Source of the DNA: Glaciecola sp047250385 | GTDB lineage: Bacteria > Pseudomonadota > Gammaproteobacteria > Enterobacterales > Alteromonadaceae | Reading direction: 5' to 3' | Length of the DNA: 64,000 nt | Assembly: GCF_047250385.1 (NCBI RefSeq) | Contig: NZ_JBLBVM010000056.1 | Location: 496,001-560,000 of the forward strand | Part shown: piece after piece, positions 1-8,991 of the stretch | Layout: each line of letters begins with the position of its first letter | Position numbering within the stretch: position 1 is the stretch's first letter | Position numbers and translations under genes: made by a program | Notes under the pieces: model-generated | Seen by the model: the letters and a program-made list of their open reading frames with translations, nothing else | Databases searched by the model: none | What the model was told of the DNA's origin: nothing

Positions 1-1
1 A

Positions 2-1408
2 AACCTACTGTTTATTTTTACGCTGTGTGGAATTGTCGCAAGCTTCAAAGCGGCCTTATATATAAAGAGCTTTGCCAACAAGACTGAAATGACTTACGCG
101 AGATTATTTACACAATCTTGGCGCAACTTCGTTTTAGGCGCTGAAACCGCTTTGTTCTGCGGCATCTTTTTCGCCATTCTGTTTTTAGGCGCTAAGCTAT
201 TTTCCGTACTCGGCATTCAACTTTTTGAAGAGCTATTAGAGAACCAATGGTTTTGGGTACCTGCCCTTACCCTTTCAGCTTCGCTAGCCATCAATGTATT
301 TCGTAATATCATTCATACCGTGGATACAGCCGCTACAATTTTACAAACCTTAATGAAGTTCTTGCTTCCATTACTCGTGATCGTTTCACTTGGCTTTATT
401 TCCACCTTACCATTCACGGGGCTAGAAAAGTTGTGGGAAACTGGTTCCGGTACAGGTTTAGTTTTATGCCTTCAAGCATTAAGCTTATTTTTCGTCAATG
501 CCGTGTATCATGAAGGCAGTGACAAACGTCCTTACAATGTCTATTTGCACCGAGCTATTATTATTGGCGTGGCTGTATTACCTATTTACTCCATCATTGC
601 GGCTCACGGTTTATGGCTTCGTATTGATCAATATGGCTTTACGGTAGAACGTTGCTGGGCACTGGTCATCTGGTTTGTTTTTGCCATGTTTTCGCTTTCA
701 TACTTCATTGGCATTATTAAATTACGTGATAATTGGTTACTAGCGCAAAGCAAAATAAACGTGGCCATGGGCCTATTTGTTTTGATATTTTCTTTAATAG
801 TGCAATCCCCAATTCTGAACTTCCACAGCATTTCTGCCTCGAGTCAGCTTGCTCGTATTGATGACGGAAAAGTCAGCTTAGAAGACTTCGACTTCGATTA
901 TTTTGTATATCAATTGCACAAACCAGGTAAGCAGGCGCTTGAAGAATTTAAACTTACCATTGCCGATGAACACCCCGAGGTGCTTGCCTTAATTGACAGA
1001 AAGTATGCAGAAAGATTAGAACCAACCTTAAAACACAGACTTCCTGCAGACGTCATACGATATTGGCCGTCTCAGGATGATGTGCCGCCAGAGCTTATTT
1101 CTGAGCTAAAAAAAGATAGCATTATTAGAGATATCTACACTGACCCAAAAGATGAAGTTCACATTGTAAAAATAGATGCGAATGAGGACGGACTGGCTGA
1201 ATATTTGATCCTAAGGCGAGCGCGTTGGAGTAGTTTCTCAACTATGTATTACTCTGAAAGTGATGTCTGGAAAAGTAAAGTTATCTATAGTCGAGTGCCT
1301 GAAGATGTTGATATTACTCAACTCTTGGAAAGTCATGAGGTGGAATTAACACCCTCGAAGTGGCAGAACATCAAAATTGGCGAAGTGTTGATAGAAACTA
1401 ATAACTAA
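2..1408 (+). CDS. DUF4153 family membrane protein, 5' end outside the window
   Basis: The reading frame is open from base 2, with hydrophobic residues before the first internal Met at 89, so this is the C-terminal part of a longer protein. At least six transmembrane segments precede a soluble tail of about 190 residues that is rich in acidic and charged residues. The segment around the Met at 89 (LFTQSWRNFVLGAETALF) resembles the conserved block of DUF4153 inner-membrane proteins, which are usually about 550-650 residues long. The function of that family is not established. The gene ends 70 bp before a convergent gene. Confidence 0.7.
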   Translation, partial: NLLFIFTLCGIVASFKAALYIKSFANKTEMTYARLFTQSWRNFVLGAETALFCGIFFAILFLGAKLFSVLGIQLFEELLENQWFWVPALTLSASLAINVFRNIIHTVDTAATILQTLMKFLLPLLVIVSLGFISTLPFTGLEKLWETGSGTGLVLCLQALSLFFVNAVYHEGSDKRPYNVYLHRAIIIGVAVLPIYSIIAAHGLWLRIDQYGFTVERCWALVIWFVFAMFSLSYFIGIIKLRDNWLLAQSKINVAMGLFVLIFSLIVQSPILNFHSISASSQLARIDDGKVSLEDFDFDYFVYQLHKPGKQALEEFKLTIADEHPEVLALIDRKYAERLEPTLKHRLPADVIRYWPSQDDVPPELISELKKDSIIRDIYTDPKDEVHIVKIDANEDGLAEYLILRRARWSSFSTMYYSESDVWKSKVIYSRVPEDVDITQLLESHEVELTPSKWQNIKIGEVLIETNN

Positions 1409-1477
1409 AGTTATTGAGTAAAAAGAATAGATTGCCCAAAACGATAAATAGATGTTTATGCGATTTTGGGCGAACTC

Positions 1478-1912
1478 TTATGCGCTCTGAGCTTCAGGCT
1501 GGTCTTTCTTCATTATTAGCTTATAGCCAATATACGCCATCGGTAAGTAAGCAGCACTTAAGTCCAAAACGTTAAACCACATCGGCGAAGGCAGATTAAA
1601 CACCATCATAATACCACCAGCTAGAAACGCGACACCAATGACAAGCGAGATTATTAGTTTGTGAGTCGACGCCACTTTTGCCGCAAATGCCGCGCCACAT
1701 AAAGTACCCATAGCATGTGCTAAAAATGGAAAAAGGAAATGCTGAGCTGTAAATAAAGGCATGGCTTTCTTTAACTCCTCCATTGAGGACAAATCCGCCC
1801 CAATAGGCGGTGGAATTAACTCACCTCCCAATGAAATAAGACCCATGTTCACGATACTGCCTATAACTAGCCCACCAAGAACTGCAATAAAATTGAAAAT
1901 GAAAGACTTCAT
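1478..1912 (-). CDS. Small four-helix membrane protein, function unknown
   Basis: The 144-residue protein has four hydrophobic segments and a short basic/polar C-terminus (KKDQPEAQSA). I chose the ATG at 1912 over the one at 1942 because GGAGGAG sits about five bases before it, and because the protein then starts with a normal membrane-insertion sequence (MKSFIFNFIAVLGGL). I do not recognise a characterised family. It appears monocistronic and convergent with the upstream DUF4153 gene. Confidence 0.65.
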   Translation of the reverse strand: MKSFIFNFIAVLGGLVIGSIVNMGLISLGGELIPPPIGADLSSMEELKKAMPLFTAQHFLFPFLAHAMGTLCGAAFAAKVASTHKLIISLVIGVAFLAGGIMMVFNLPSPMWFNVLDLSAAYLPMAYIGYKLIMKKDQPEAQSA

Positions 1913-2012
1913 GCTGACTCCTCCAACTGGCGTGTAATCCACCTCACAGAGAGGCGATGATAACTGATTAGAATAAGCTTCGACGGAGCAAAAAAACTAA
2001 ATATTATGTTTT

Positions 2013-2483
2013 TTAACTAGCGTTTCCAGCAATATATTCAATAGAGAAACGTTTACCCTTTTCGCCTGAAACAAAAACAGTAACATTTCCCTCCTTATTC
2101 ATGTGATAACTTAGCTTTTGAGGGAAGTCATGCAGTGAATTCTCGAATACCGCAGTTTCCGCTGTGCAAGTTGTTAATTTGAATGCTATAGGCAAATCAT
2201 TACTGGCAACTTTAACCACATAAAAGACTTCACCAGACATTTCAACTAATCGTATAGTTTCAGAACTGACGATTGCATTCTTTTCAATCGAAAAAGTGTA
2301 CGCCGAGCCTTCAAAGGTGTTGCTGCTTAACTGCTTCCATGACTCATTAATTTGCAATTCTTTACTTTCAGACTTCCAATTGCCCAATAGCCAGGTCAAT
2401 GACTCAAGAGTATCACAAGTTTTCGCGTGCAGAGCAGTTTGAAAAACTAAACACAATGACAATAAACTCATTATTTTCAACAT
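2013..2483 (-). CDS. DUF6265 family secreted protein
   Basis: The 156-residue protein begins with a signal peptide (about residues 1-20, cleavage after AlhA-K). The mature part has the pattern WLLGNWKS near the start, ESWKQL, and a later FENSLHDFPQKLSYH block. This pattern is typical of DUF6265, a small lipocalin-like beta-barrel family of unknown role. Two cysteines in the mature part (in KTCDT and TTCTAE) could form a disulfide. It is probably periplasmic and monocistronic. The family assignment rests on motif memory only. Confidence 0.65.
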   Translation of the reverse strand: MLKIMSLLSLCLVFQTALHAKTCDTLESLTWLLGNWKSESKELQINESWKQLSSNTFEGSAYTFSIEKNAIVSSETIRLVEMSGEVFYVVKVASNDLPIAFKLTTCTAETAVFENSLHDFPQKLSYHMNKEGNVTVFVSGEKGKRFSIEYIAGNAS

Positions 2484-2575
2484 TACATTTTACTCGATTG
2501 ATTGAGAGAGAACGACAGCACATTATTACACTTGAAGTTTTACTATACCTAAAATTCTGAACACTACTATTGTCC

Positions 2576-3247
2576 TTATTTTGCAGCCAGTGCTAGCACT
2601 TCACGCGAACATTCTTGTGGATTAGTTTGCAAAACAAAGTGACTACCGTCCACCCTTTTAAGCTTAAGATTGGAATAAGCCTTTTTAAAAACTTTCGCTG
2701 CATTTTCTGAGACCAGTTTGTCTTGCTTAGCCTGAAGGTAAGTTGCGGGAATGTCGCTATTGCACTTAAGCTGTTTTAAATTTGCTATCTGCTTTATTCT
2801 GAATTCCAACAAATCTAATGGGACGTCTGACATTGCTCTTCGAAATAAGCCCATTAAATATTTAGATTTATATTTACCAAACAAAATCTCTTTCACAACA
2901 GTTTCTGGGTATAAAGAATAATTGAGCAAAGTTTTCGGCATCAGATTTCCGAACTTAGCCAAAATAGATGGGGGCTCTAAAAAGCTTGCTGCATAAACAA
3001 TATGCTTTACTGAGTCTGGTGCTAGTTTGCCAATTTCATGTGCAATTAAGCCAGAATATGATTCTCCGACTATTACCGTATCTTTCTTAATATTACTCAG
3101 TAATGCACTAGCCTGCTCTGCAAAGCTGACATCCTTTTCTTGAATGAGCTTAGCTATTTGAACATTCGCTGAATTTGGAAGTGATTTAACAAAAGGCTCG
3201 AACATTACCCCTGTACCGTCCATGCCTGGCAGCAATAAAATGTTCAT
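2576..3247 (-). CDS. Alpha/beta hydrolase
   Basis: This 223-residue protein is close to a minimal alpha/beta-hydrolase fold. It starts with the strand and oxyanion region LLLPGMDGTG and has the nucleophile elbow GESYSG with Ser63. An acid lies near residue 176 (QAKQDKLV) and a C-terminal histidine near 203 (GSHFVLQTNP). No signal peptide is present, so it should be cytoplasmic. The substrate cannot be predicted. The fold resembles small esterases such as BioH- or YbgA-like enzymes, but no specific orthology is claimed. Confidence 0.75.
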   Translation of the reverse strand: MNILLLPGMDGTGVMFEPFVKSLPNSANVQIAKLIQEKDVSFAEQASALLSNIKKDTVIVGESYSGLIAHEIGKLAPDSVKHIVYAASFLEPPSILAKFGNLMPKTLLNYSLYPETVVKEILFGKYKSKYLMGLFRRAMSDVPLDLLEFRIKQIANLKQLKCNSDIPATYLQAKQDKLVSENAAKVFKKAYSNLKLKRVDGSHFVLQTNPQECSREVLALAAK

Positions 3248-3428
3248 TTAATCCTCTGTGCTTTTTATCAACTCGATTAAAGGCTAATAATAATTGGATA
3301 AGGTGAGTCGCTATTTGCAAAAGTTTCGTCTAAATAGAAAGACAAAACGCCTAGCTTGCAAAATACCCATACAACCATAGGTATTCCATTCAGCTAAGCG
3401 CTCTGCATTTAACAGTTCTCAGCGCCTA

Positions 3429-4886
3429 CTACTTTTTCGGTGCAGGGCGAGGATCAAAGTCAGACATCGCCATGTAAGCCGTTATCATGGCCCAAACTGT
3501 TTGGTTTTGTTGAATATCCTCGGGTTTGATCTTGTCTAGAGTATCATTTGGTGTGTGATGAAAATCAAAGTAATACGTGCCATCTTGTTTCAGTGATAGA
3601 ACGGGCACGCCATAATTCGGAAGCATAGAAACATCTGGGCCACCGCCTGATGTGTTGTTACCCAAAGTAACACCCATCGCTTCTAAAGCTGCGTATAAGT
3701 CAGCAGGATCATTGCGGACCGCTTCATTGAAACGTGTATCAAGTTGATAAATTTGCCCCGCTCCAAAATCAGATTCCGCCGCAAAAATGATATTGCCTAG
3801 CGTATCTTTGTTGGTGCGAGCATATTGATATCCCCCGACTAAACCAATTTCTTCCGCCGCATACAAGATTACGCGAATAGTGCGTTTGGGTTGACCTACG
3901 GCTTCTTTTACCAATTTAGCTGCAGCAGTAACAATACCAACACCTGCGCCATCATCTAATGCACCAGTGCCTTCGTCCCATGAATCTAAGTGAGCGGAAA
4001 TAAGGATGACTTCATCTGGCTTTTCAGAGCCAATAAACTCGCCAATAACATTGTAAGAAGTCTGCCAACCTGCATCTTTTGCTTGCATATTAATGTTCAA
4101 AATAATGTCTTGCTGGCTACTGAACATTGCTTCCAAATTATCAGCATCTGCTGTTGAAATTGCCCCTGCTGGAATTTTTTCAACCTTATCGTCATAACGC
4201 ATCACACCGGTATGCGCGAAACGGGAATTATCTGTACCGACAGAACGAATGATCACAGCATGAGCACCTTGTTTTGCCGCTTCAACCGCACCATTCACTC
4301 TATTTGGAACGACTTTGCCATAAAAACGACCAGCTTTGTCACGCTCCATTCTGGTATTAAGGAAAACGATATTACCCTCAACCTCAGCCTTGTCCGCAGC
4401 CGCAAGTGACTCTATTGAATCATACATCACTACCTTAGCTTCAAGCCCTGATTCTGGTGTCGCGATTGAGCCGCCTAATGCCGTAATGACAAGGTCCTGT
4501 GGAAAAGGAGAAACAACTTTAGCATCAGCAAAACCGCGCTCCCAATTTCTCACTCTTACAGCTTCTTTATAAACTTTGTCAAAACCGAGTTCATTGAACT
4601 TCGCTTCCGCCCACGCCACCGCGGCTTTATCGCCTTGCGATCCAGGGATTCTTGGGCCTACTTCGACTGTGAGCGATTTAACGATGTCATACGACAAATT
4701 ACTTTGCTCACTGTTCTGCTTAACATTCAATGCGTGTGCTAATGCTGGCGTGCTTGCGACAGGAGGTAGAAGCTTTTCAACTTCTTCCGCTTTATTGGCA
4801 CAGCTCATTAATAATATTGTTGCGCTTATTGTTATGCTTGTTCGTAGCACTTTTGAAGCGAAAGCTCCCGCTAAGTTATGTCGCAT
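3429..4886 (-). CDS. M28 family zinc peptidase, lipoprotein
   Basis: The 485-residue protein carries a lipoprotein signal (LLMSC, Cys29), so it is probably anchored to the outer or inner membrane. A PA-like insert (about residues 140-270) separates the N-terminal part from the co-catalytic dizinc M28 domain. Visible ligands and catalytic residues are H299 and D301 (SAHLDSWD), D311 (DDGAG), E345/E346 (AAEEIGLVGG), D373 (ESDFG) and the last His in DFHHTPND. It resembles plasma glutamate carboxypeptidase-like aminopeptidases of marine bacteria. Likely role: periplasmic peptide trimming. Confidence 0.85.
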   Translation of the reverse strand: MRHNLAGAFASKVLRTSITISATILLMSCANKAEEVEKLLPPVASTPALAHALNVKQNSEQSNLSYDIVKSLTVEVGPRIPGSQGDKAAVAWAEAKFNELGFDKVYKEAVRVRNWERGFADAKVVSPFPQDLVITALGGSIATPESGLEAKVVMYDSIESLAAADKAEVEGNIVFLNTRMERDKAGRFYGKVVPNRVNGAVEAAKQGAHAVIIRSVGTDNSRFAHTGVMRYDDKVEKIPAGAISTADADNLEAMFSSQQDIILNINMQAKDAGWQTSYNVIGEFIGSEKPDEVILISAHLDSWDEGTGALDDGAGVGIVTAAAKLVKEAVGQPKRTIRVILYAAEEIGLVGGYQYARTNKDTLGNIIFAAESDFGAGQIYQLDTRFNEAVRNDPADLYAALEAMGVTLGNNTSGGGPDVSMLPNYGVPVLSLKQDGTYYFDFHHTPNDTLDKIKPEDIQQNQTVWAMITAYMAMSDFDPRPAPKK

Positions 4887-5142
4887 TTAATTTTCCTTTT
4901 AAGTATTTACTTTGAATATGTGAAAGTTAACAGGAATGTCGCCTTTGTCTAGTCGTTAAACCTAATTTATCTAGATATTCACTAAACTTAGGGGAAAGTT
5001 TGTGATACAAATTATGGTTGTAATTAATGACAAAATTTAATAATTGAAGATACTTGGTTGCCCTTAATAATTGTCGTTTAAGCTTTTTACGGAGTTTAAC
5101 AATTTAAGCATCGAAGTAGATAGACGGAGATTACTGCCTTCG
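4887..5142. other. AT-rich intergenic stretch before the tandem repeat
   Basis: This is the front part of the 382-bp gap between the divergent M28 peptidase and SRPBCC genes. I see no convincing gene in it. It must hold the peptidase promoter on the minus strand. The last bases (TTACTG at 5131-5136) can pair with the first repeat unit (CAGTAA at 5143-5148) to form a short hairpin with loop CCTTCG. Confidence 0.5.
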
Positions 5143-5240
5143 CAGTAATGACGTGCGTTGCAGTAATGACGCACGTTGCAGTAATGACGCACGTTGCAGT
5201 AATGACGTGCGTTGCAGTAATGACGCACGCTGCAGTAATG
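5143..5240. repeat. 18-bp tandem repeat, 5.4 copies
   Basis: Units start at 5143, 5161, 5179, 5197 and 5215, with a partial unit CAGTAATG at 5233-5240. The consensus is CAGTAATGACGYRCGYTG. Variation is limited to the YR dinucleotide (tg or ca) and one C/T. The array lies 28 bp before the SRPBCC start codon, within its likely 5' UTR or promoter. Because 18 is a multiple of three, an opposite-strand frame encodes a hexapeptide repeat (HYCNxR), which I regard as a by-product. Confidence 0.9.
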
Positions 5241-5268
5241 CCCTAATAAGCTAAAAACAAGGAATTTT

Positions 5269-5721
5269 ATGTTTTCTATTTCAGTTGAGCGCACAATTGA
5301 TAAACCTATCGCTGAAGTTTTCAAGATTTTAAGCGATCATGCTAATTACTCACAATTTAAGGGTATTGATAAGTCGAGCTTAATAAAGCAAGGTGCAACG
5401 GATATTAATGGCGTAGGTGCTGTTCGTGAAATTAAAGCTGCTGGTGCTACGTTACATGAAGAAATCGTTGCCTATGAGCCCCCGTTTTTACTTGGATACA
5501 AAATCATCCATGCTAAGCCCCTTCCCTACGACCACAAATTGGGTGAAGTAAAACTCAGCGAAGTTGAAGGTAAAACACATGTGCATTGGCGCTCGCAAGG
5601 ACACATTCCTATTCCTGTTTTAGGTGATTTGTATTTTGATAAGCAAATTCAGAAAGGCGGACAGCGTGCATTTGGCAGTATTTTAAAATTTATTGACAAT
5701 ATGCCCAACGACGAAGCTTAA
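5269..5721 (+). CDS. SRPBCC family protein (polyketide cyclase/START-like fold)
   Basis: The 150-residue protein shows the usual SRPBCC beginning (SVERTIDKPIAEVFKILSDHANY), a central GVGAVREIKAAGATLHEEIVAYEPP, and a long C-terminal helix (KQIQKGGQRAFGSILKFID). Such proteins bind hydrophobic ligands in a deep cavity, and the ligand here is unknown. AAGGAA lies four bases before the ATG. It is the first gene of a five-gene run, and the next gene (SDR) starts 13 bp after its stop, so the two may act on the same lipid-like substrate. Confidence 0.8.
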   Translation: MFSISVERTIDKPIAEVFKILSDHANYSQFKGIDKSSLIKQGATDINGVGAVREIKAAGATLHEEIVAYEPPFLLGYKIIHAKPLPYDHKLGEVKLSEVEGKTHVHWRSQGHIPIPVLGDLYFDKQIQKGGQRAFGSILKFIDNMPNDEA

Positions 5722-5734
5722 GAGGAATGACGCC

Positions 5735-6634
5735 ATGCCTTCACAATCAAGCTCCTTAAGCACATTTTTTACTAACAAGACCGTTTTAGTAACGGGCGCA
5801 GGCTCAGGTATTGGCGAAGCTTTGGCGCTTGTCTTTGCGGAGCTCGGAAGTAAGCTTGCACTTTGCGACATAGATGAAGCAGCACTTATATCACTCGTTG
5901 AAAAACTAAAGGCGACGCATCCTAAATTGATTGTGTACTCCTGTGTTCTCGATGTTTCCAATAAAGATGACTGGCACAGCTATTTAGCGGCAGCTGATAA
6001 TCACTGCGGGCAGATAGACGTTGTGATTAATAACGCTGGTATTGAGGGCTCGGCACAGCCCGCATGGGCTTCTGACGATGCCTTGCTTCATCGAGTGATG
6101 AATGTGAACTTTTATGGCATGGTTTATGGCAGCAAGGCGGCACTTCCGTATTTATGCAAACGTCCTTGGGCTGCTTTAGTTAATGTCTCTAGTGTTTTTG
6201 GCATGATTGCTCCACCAAATACCGCTGATTATTGTGCAAGTAAATTTGCTATTCGAGGATATACCGAAGCCTTGCGAGCGGAGCTAGAACTTGTGTACCC
6301 TCAAGTTCAAGTACATTTGGTGCATCCTGGTGGCATTAATACCAACATCACAAGACTAGAAAAAAGTCAGAAGTTCAAAGAGTTGTTCTTGAAAACTGAG
6401 CCGAGAGAAATTGCCTTACATATCGCTACTTCAATTATGCGCAACAAAGCGCGTATCGTTTTTGGTAATCAAGCGAACAGAGCACATATTGCTTCGCGCA
6501 TCCTGCCCTTAAAATGGTTAAGTAAGCTAGCAGGCAGAGAAATTAAGGGCATGGGAATGGAAGACGATTACCGAACTGATCATGATGGCTTCACCATAAG
6601 AAAAATAGAAAAAAATGAGACCCGAGATAATTAA
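5735..6634 (+). CDS. Short-chain dehydrogenase/reductase
   Basis: This classical SDR of 299 residues has the cofactor motif VTGAGSGIG, the structural motif NNAG, the catalytic Ser in NVSSVFG and the YCASK active site (Tyr and Lys). An Asp after beta-2 (LCDID) favours NAD(H), but that is only an inference. The start at 5735 has AAGAGGAA just upstream. Longer readings of the frame overlap the preceding gene. Its stop overlaps the next start (TAATG), which indicates translational coupling. The substrate is unknown. Confidence 0.85.
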   Translation: MPSQSSSLSTFFTNKTVLVTGAGSGIGEALALVFAELGSKLALCDIDEAALISLVEKLKATHPKLIVYSCVLDVSNKDDWHSYLAAADNHCGQIDVVINNAGIEGSAQPAWASDDALLHRVMNVNFYGMVYGSKAALPYLCKRPWAALVNVSSVFGMIAPPNTADYCASKFAIRGYTEALRAELELVYPQVQVHLVHPGGINTNITRLEKSQKFKELFLKTEPREIALHIATSIMRNKARIVFGNQANRAHIASRILPLKWLSKLAGREIKGMGMEDDYRTDHDGFTIRKIEKNETRDN

Positions 6635-7947
6635 TGACTGAAATAAATCTACAAGCAAATGAGCTAACATGGAATATAACGACAATTTGTCCTATGGATA
6701 TTAAATTTGGCTTTCCGTTAGGCTCAACGCAAGACAATCCTGACTCTATTTCAACACTCATAAAAATGAGCCAATTAGATTCAGCGATTCGTTACGATAT
6801 AAATGAATCAGTAAGCGCTAGCGATGTTTTCAAAGGCTCAGAGTACGTATCAATTGCTGATGACGTTTCTACTCTAAGGCTATTTAGTTGGCATGCAAAA
6901 ATTGCAAACAAAAATGAAATGCTTGTTGATGTCGTTTTTCATGTGTTTCCAAATCATATTGCAGTTGCTGAGATAAAACTCACAGACATAGCCGCTAATT
7001 CAGCTAAGCAACTGGATCGCGTAGCCTTAATGGAGACTGAGTTTCTTCTTAATAAAGCTCAATTAGTATTTAACCAAGTATTAGACAATCTTGAGGAAAA
7101 ACTTGCAGACACCAACGCTATCTTTGAGGCTAAAGAAAGCACTGGCAAAGTATATTGGCCCTCTCGTGCTATACAGCTATCAAACGAACAATTGTCTCAA
7201 AATGAAAGTAAAGCAATTGTTGAAGAGTGGCTCGAAGACACGCATCGACCCGAGGATACAGAACTAATTTTTTCGGGTCAAAAAAGCGAGTCTATTACAT
7301 GGTTAAAGTATGTCATTTTAGAGTGTAGTGACGGCGACGAAAGCAACGTTGAAAAAGATGATTATCGCCTTGAAACCCTGATACTGGCTCAATATTGTTA
7401 TAGCGCTCAAGAAAAATGTAATCGAAAAGTCAGGCAAGCGATAGAGCAGGCTTTTGAAGGGGAAAACAAAAAACTTGAAAGCGAAATTCAACGAGCTAAA
7501 CGAGCATTGGAACGAAGTCGTGTTCTGCTTAAATTACATCAGGTGTCTGTCAATGAATGTTTAAGGCATTTAACTCGCCGTAAGAGCTGGTTAATTAAAG
7601 ATATTTTTGCATGTTGGGAGTATGAGCGTTTAGTTGACAATGGTAATGCCATGCTCGATTTATGTGCCGATAAGATAAATGATTCTGATAGTCGTCAAGC
7701 TAAAATAAGTGCTTCGAAAACTGAGTATATTTTAATTGGTATTAGCCTATTCACGGTTTTAGATTTCTTTTTCTTTATTACGCAATTCAGCAGAGAAGCA
7801 ATGGCCAATCCAACACTCGATCATAATGACGGGGGGCCTTCAGAATTCTTAACAATGATCGCAGATATACCCGCGGATACCATGTTCTTTGCGGCAGTGG
7901 TCATTGCAGGTTTAATTTTTGTTACCTATAAAAAGGTAAAAGGATAA
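6634..7947 (+). CDS. Unknown protein with coiled coil and two C-terminal membrane helices
   Basis: I do not recognise this 437-residue protein. The N-terminal 230 residues look globular, with many beta-type segments. A charged coiled coil follows around residues 265-310 (ENKKLESEIQRAKRALERSRVLL). Two transmembrane helices end the protein (about 366-389 and 414-433), separated by about 24 polar residues rich in Pro, Asp and Gly. With no signal peptide, most of the protein should be cytoplasmic, and the loop between the helices periplasmic. The layout is loosely like CorA or DUF3422 proteins, but the CorA GxN signature is absent. The stop codon abuts the start of the next gene. Confidence 0.6.
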   Translation: MTEINLQANELTWNITTICPMDIKFGFPLGSTQDNPDSISTLIKMSQLDSAIRYDINESVSASDVFKGSEYVSIADDVSTLRLFSWHAKIANKNEMLVDVVFHVFPNHIAVAEIKLTDIAANSAKQLDRVALMETEFLLNKAQLVFNQVLDNLEEKLADTNAIFEAKESTGKVYWPSRAIQLSNEQLSQNESKAIVEEWLEDTHRPEDTELIFSGQKSESITWLKYVILECSDGDESNVEKDDYRLETLILAQYCYSAQEKCNRKVRQAIEQAFEGENKKLESEIQRAKRALERSRVLLKLHQVSVNECLRHLTRRKSWLIKDIFACWEYERLVDNGNAMLDLCADKINDSDSRQAKISASKTEYILIGISLFTVLDFFFFITQFSREAMANPTLDHNDGGPSEFLTMIADIPADTMFFAAVVIAGLIFVTYKKVKG

Positions 7948-8991
7948 ATGATGAAACGGACTATTAATTATATAGGCACAATTATTAGCAGTATTGTTTT
8001 CGCTATAGTAATCAATACATCTTTCAGTTTTGCTCATAACTCACCTAATAACATCAACGTTACAGACTCGGAAAAAGTCATTGTCTACGTTGATACCTTC
8101 GCACCTTACATTAATGACAAAGGTGCTGAACTGGGCACTTCTGCTAAAACACTAAAAATACTCGGTGAATACGCGGATATTGATATCGAGTTCCGCTATG
8201 TACCATACACAGATGCAACTGTTCTTATGCAATTGAAGAAAGATGCAATCTCTTTTCCATACTTTATTACTGAAGCAAGAAAAGAACAATTTTACTTTTC
8301 AAAACCGATTGTGAATATTTCAATTCGATTATTTTTCAATCGTCAATACACAGAGTTAAGTCAAATCAAGGAGTTAAACAAACTAAGAGTCGGTACAGTC
8401 GTCGGCTATAGTTATGGCGAAAATATTGATAGTTTACTCGGAGAAGCCAAAGAGTTTGAATCGGATATGGCCGCTTTACTTGCCTTGATGAAAGGAGAAA
8501 TTGATGTGCTGCCAATGGCGAGCGGAGTCATGGAGTCACTTTTGAACACTTACTTTTTAGATCAAAGACAGCTTATCCGTCCAATTCAAAGCATTCAAGA
8601 CACGGAGCAATTCCATGTTATTGCTCCTAAGACTGCTTTTGGTAAAAAAGTTATCGACAAACTAAATAAAGCAATTGAATTAAAGTATGGTAATGCTACT
8701 CCACAGGACAATCGAACAGTGAAAGCACCCGATGCGGATGTCGCGGAATTAATCCCCGCAGAAGGCTTTCCAGCGATAATAGGTCAAGACCTTGAAGATA
8801 GTGATCGCAATTATACTTTACCAATAGGCACAAAAGTTGTTGTTCTCGATTGGAGCGAGGCAATTCGAAATCCAAACACGAATTCAAATATTAATCGCAA
8901 CATGATGCTGACAAGTAAAGTTGTTATTTTAAATGGTCCACACGTTGGCAAAGAGCTGATGGTTCGTAATATGCACATAAAGTTAAATTAA
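7948..8991 (+). CDS. Periplasmic substrate-binding-like protein with C-terminal extension
   Basis: The 347-residue protein has a signal peptide (residues 1-29, ending near SFSFAH). A bacterial extracellular solute-binding family 3-type domain follows (about 44-250): KVIVYVDTFAPYIND, SFPYFITEARKEQFYFSKP, LRVGTVVGYSYG and GEIDVLPM. An extension of about 90 residues ends in a beta-rich SH3-like segment (GTKVVVLDWSEA and HVGKELMVRN). No permease or ATPase lies nearby, so it may act as a sensor or partner of the neighbouring membrane proteins, not as a transport component. It overlaps the next gene by one base. Confidence 0.65.
   Translation: MMKRTINYIGTIISSIVFAIVINTSFSFAHNSPNNINVTDSEKVIVYVDTFAPYINDKGAELGTSAKTLKILGEYADIDIEFRYVPYTDATVLMQLKKDAISFPYFITEARKEQFYFSKPIVNISIRLFFNRQYTELSQIKELNKLRVGTVVGYSYGENIDSLLGEAKEFESDMAALLALMKGEIDVLPMASGVMESLLNTYFLDQRQLIRPIQSIQDTEQFHVIAPKTAFGKKVIDKLNKAIELKYGNATPQDNRTVKAPDADVAELIPAEGFPAIIGQDLEDSDRNYTLPIGTKVVVLDWSEAIRNPNTNSNINRNMMLTSKVVILNGPHVGKELMVRNMHIKLN

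Noticed and set aside
5131..5240. CRISPR-like appearance of the tandem repeat
   Set aside because: Units are directly adjacent with no unique spacers, and there are no cas genes.
5064..5324. Minus-strand frame with a HYCNxR hexapeptide repeat
   Set aside because: It arises only because the 18-bp tandem DNA repeat is a multiple of three. It overlaps the SRPBCC start and has no other gene-like features.
6634..7947. CorA-type magnesium transporter
   Set aside because: Two C-terminal helices are present, but there is no GxN motif and the linker between them is too long.
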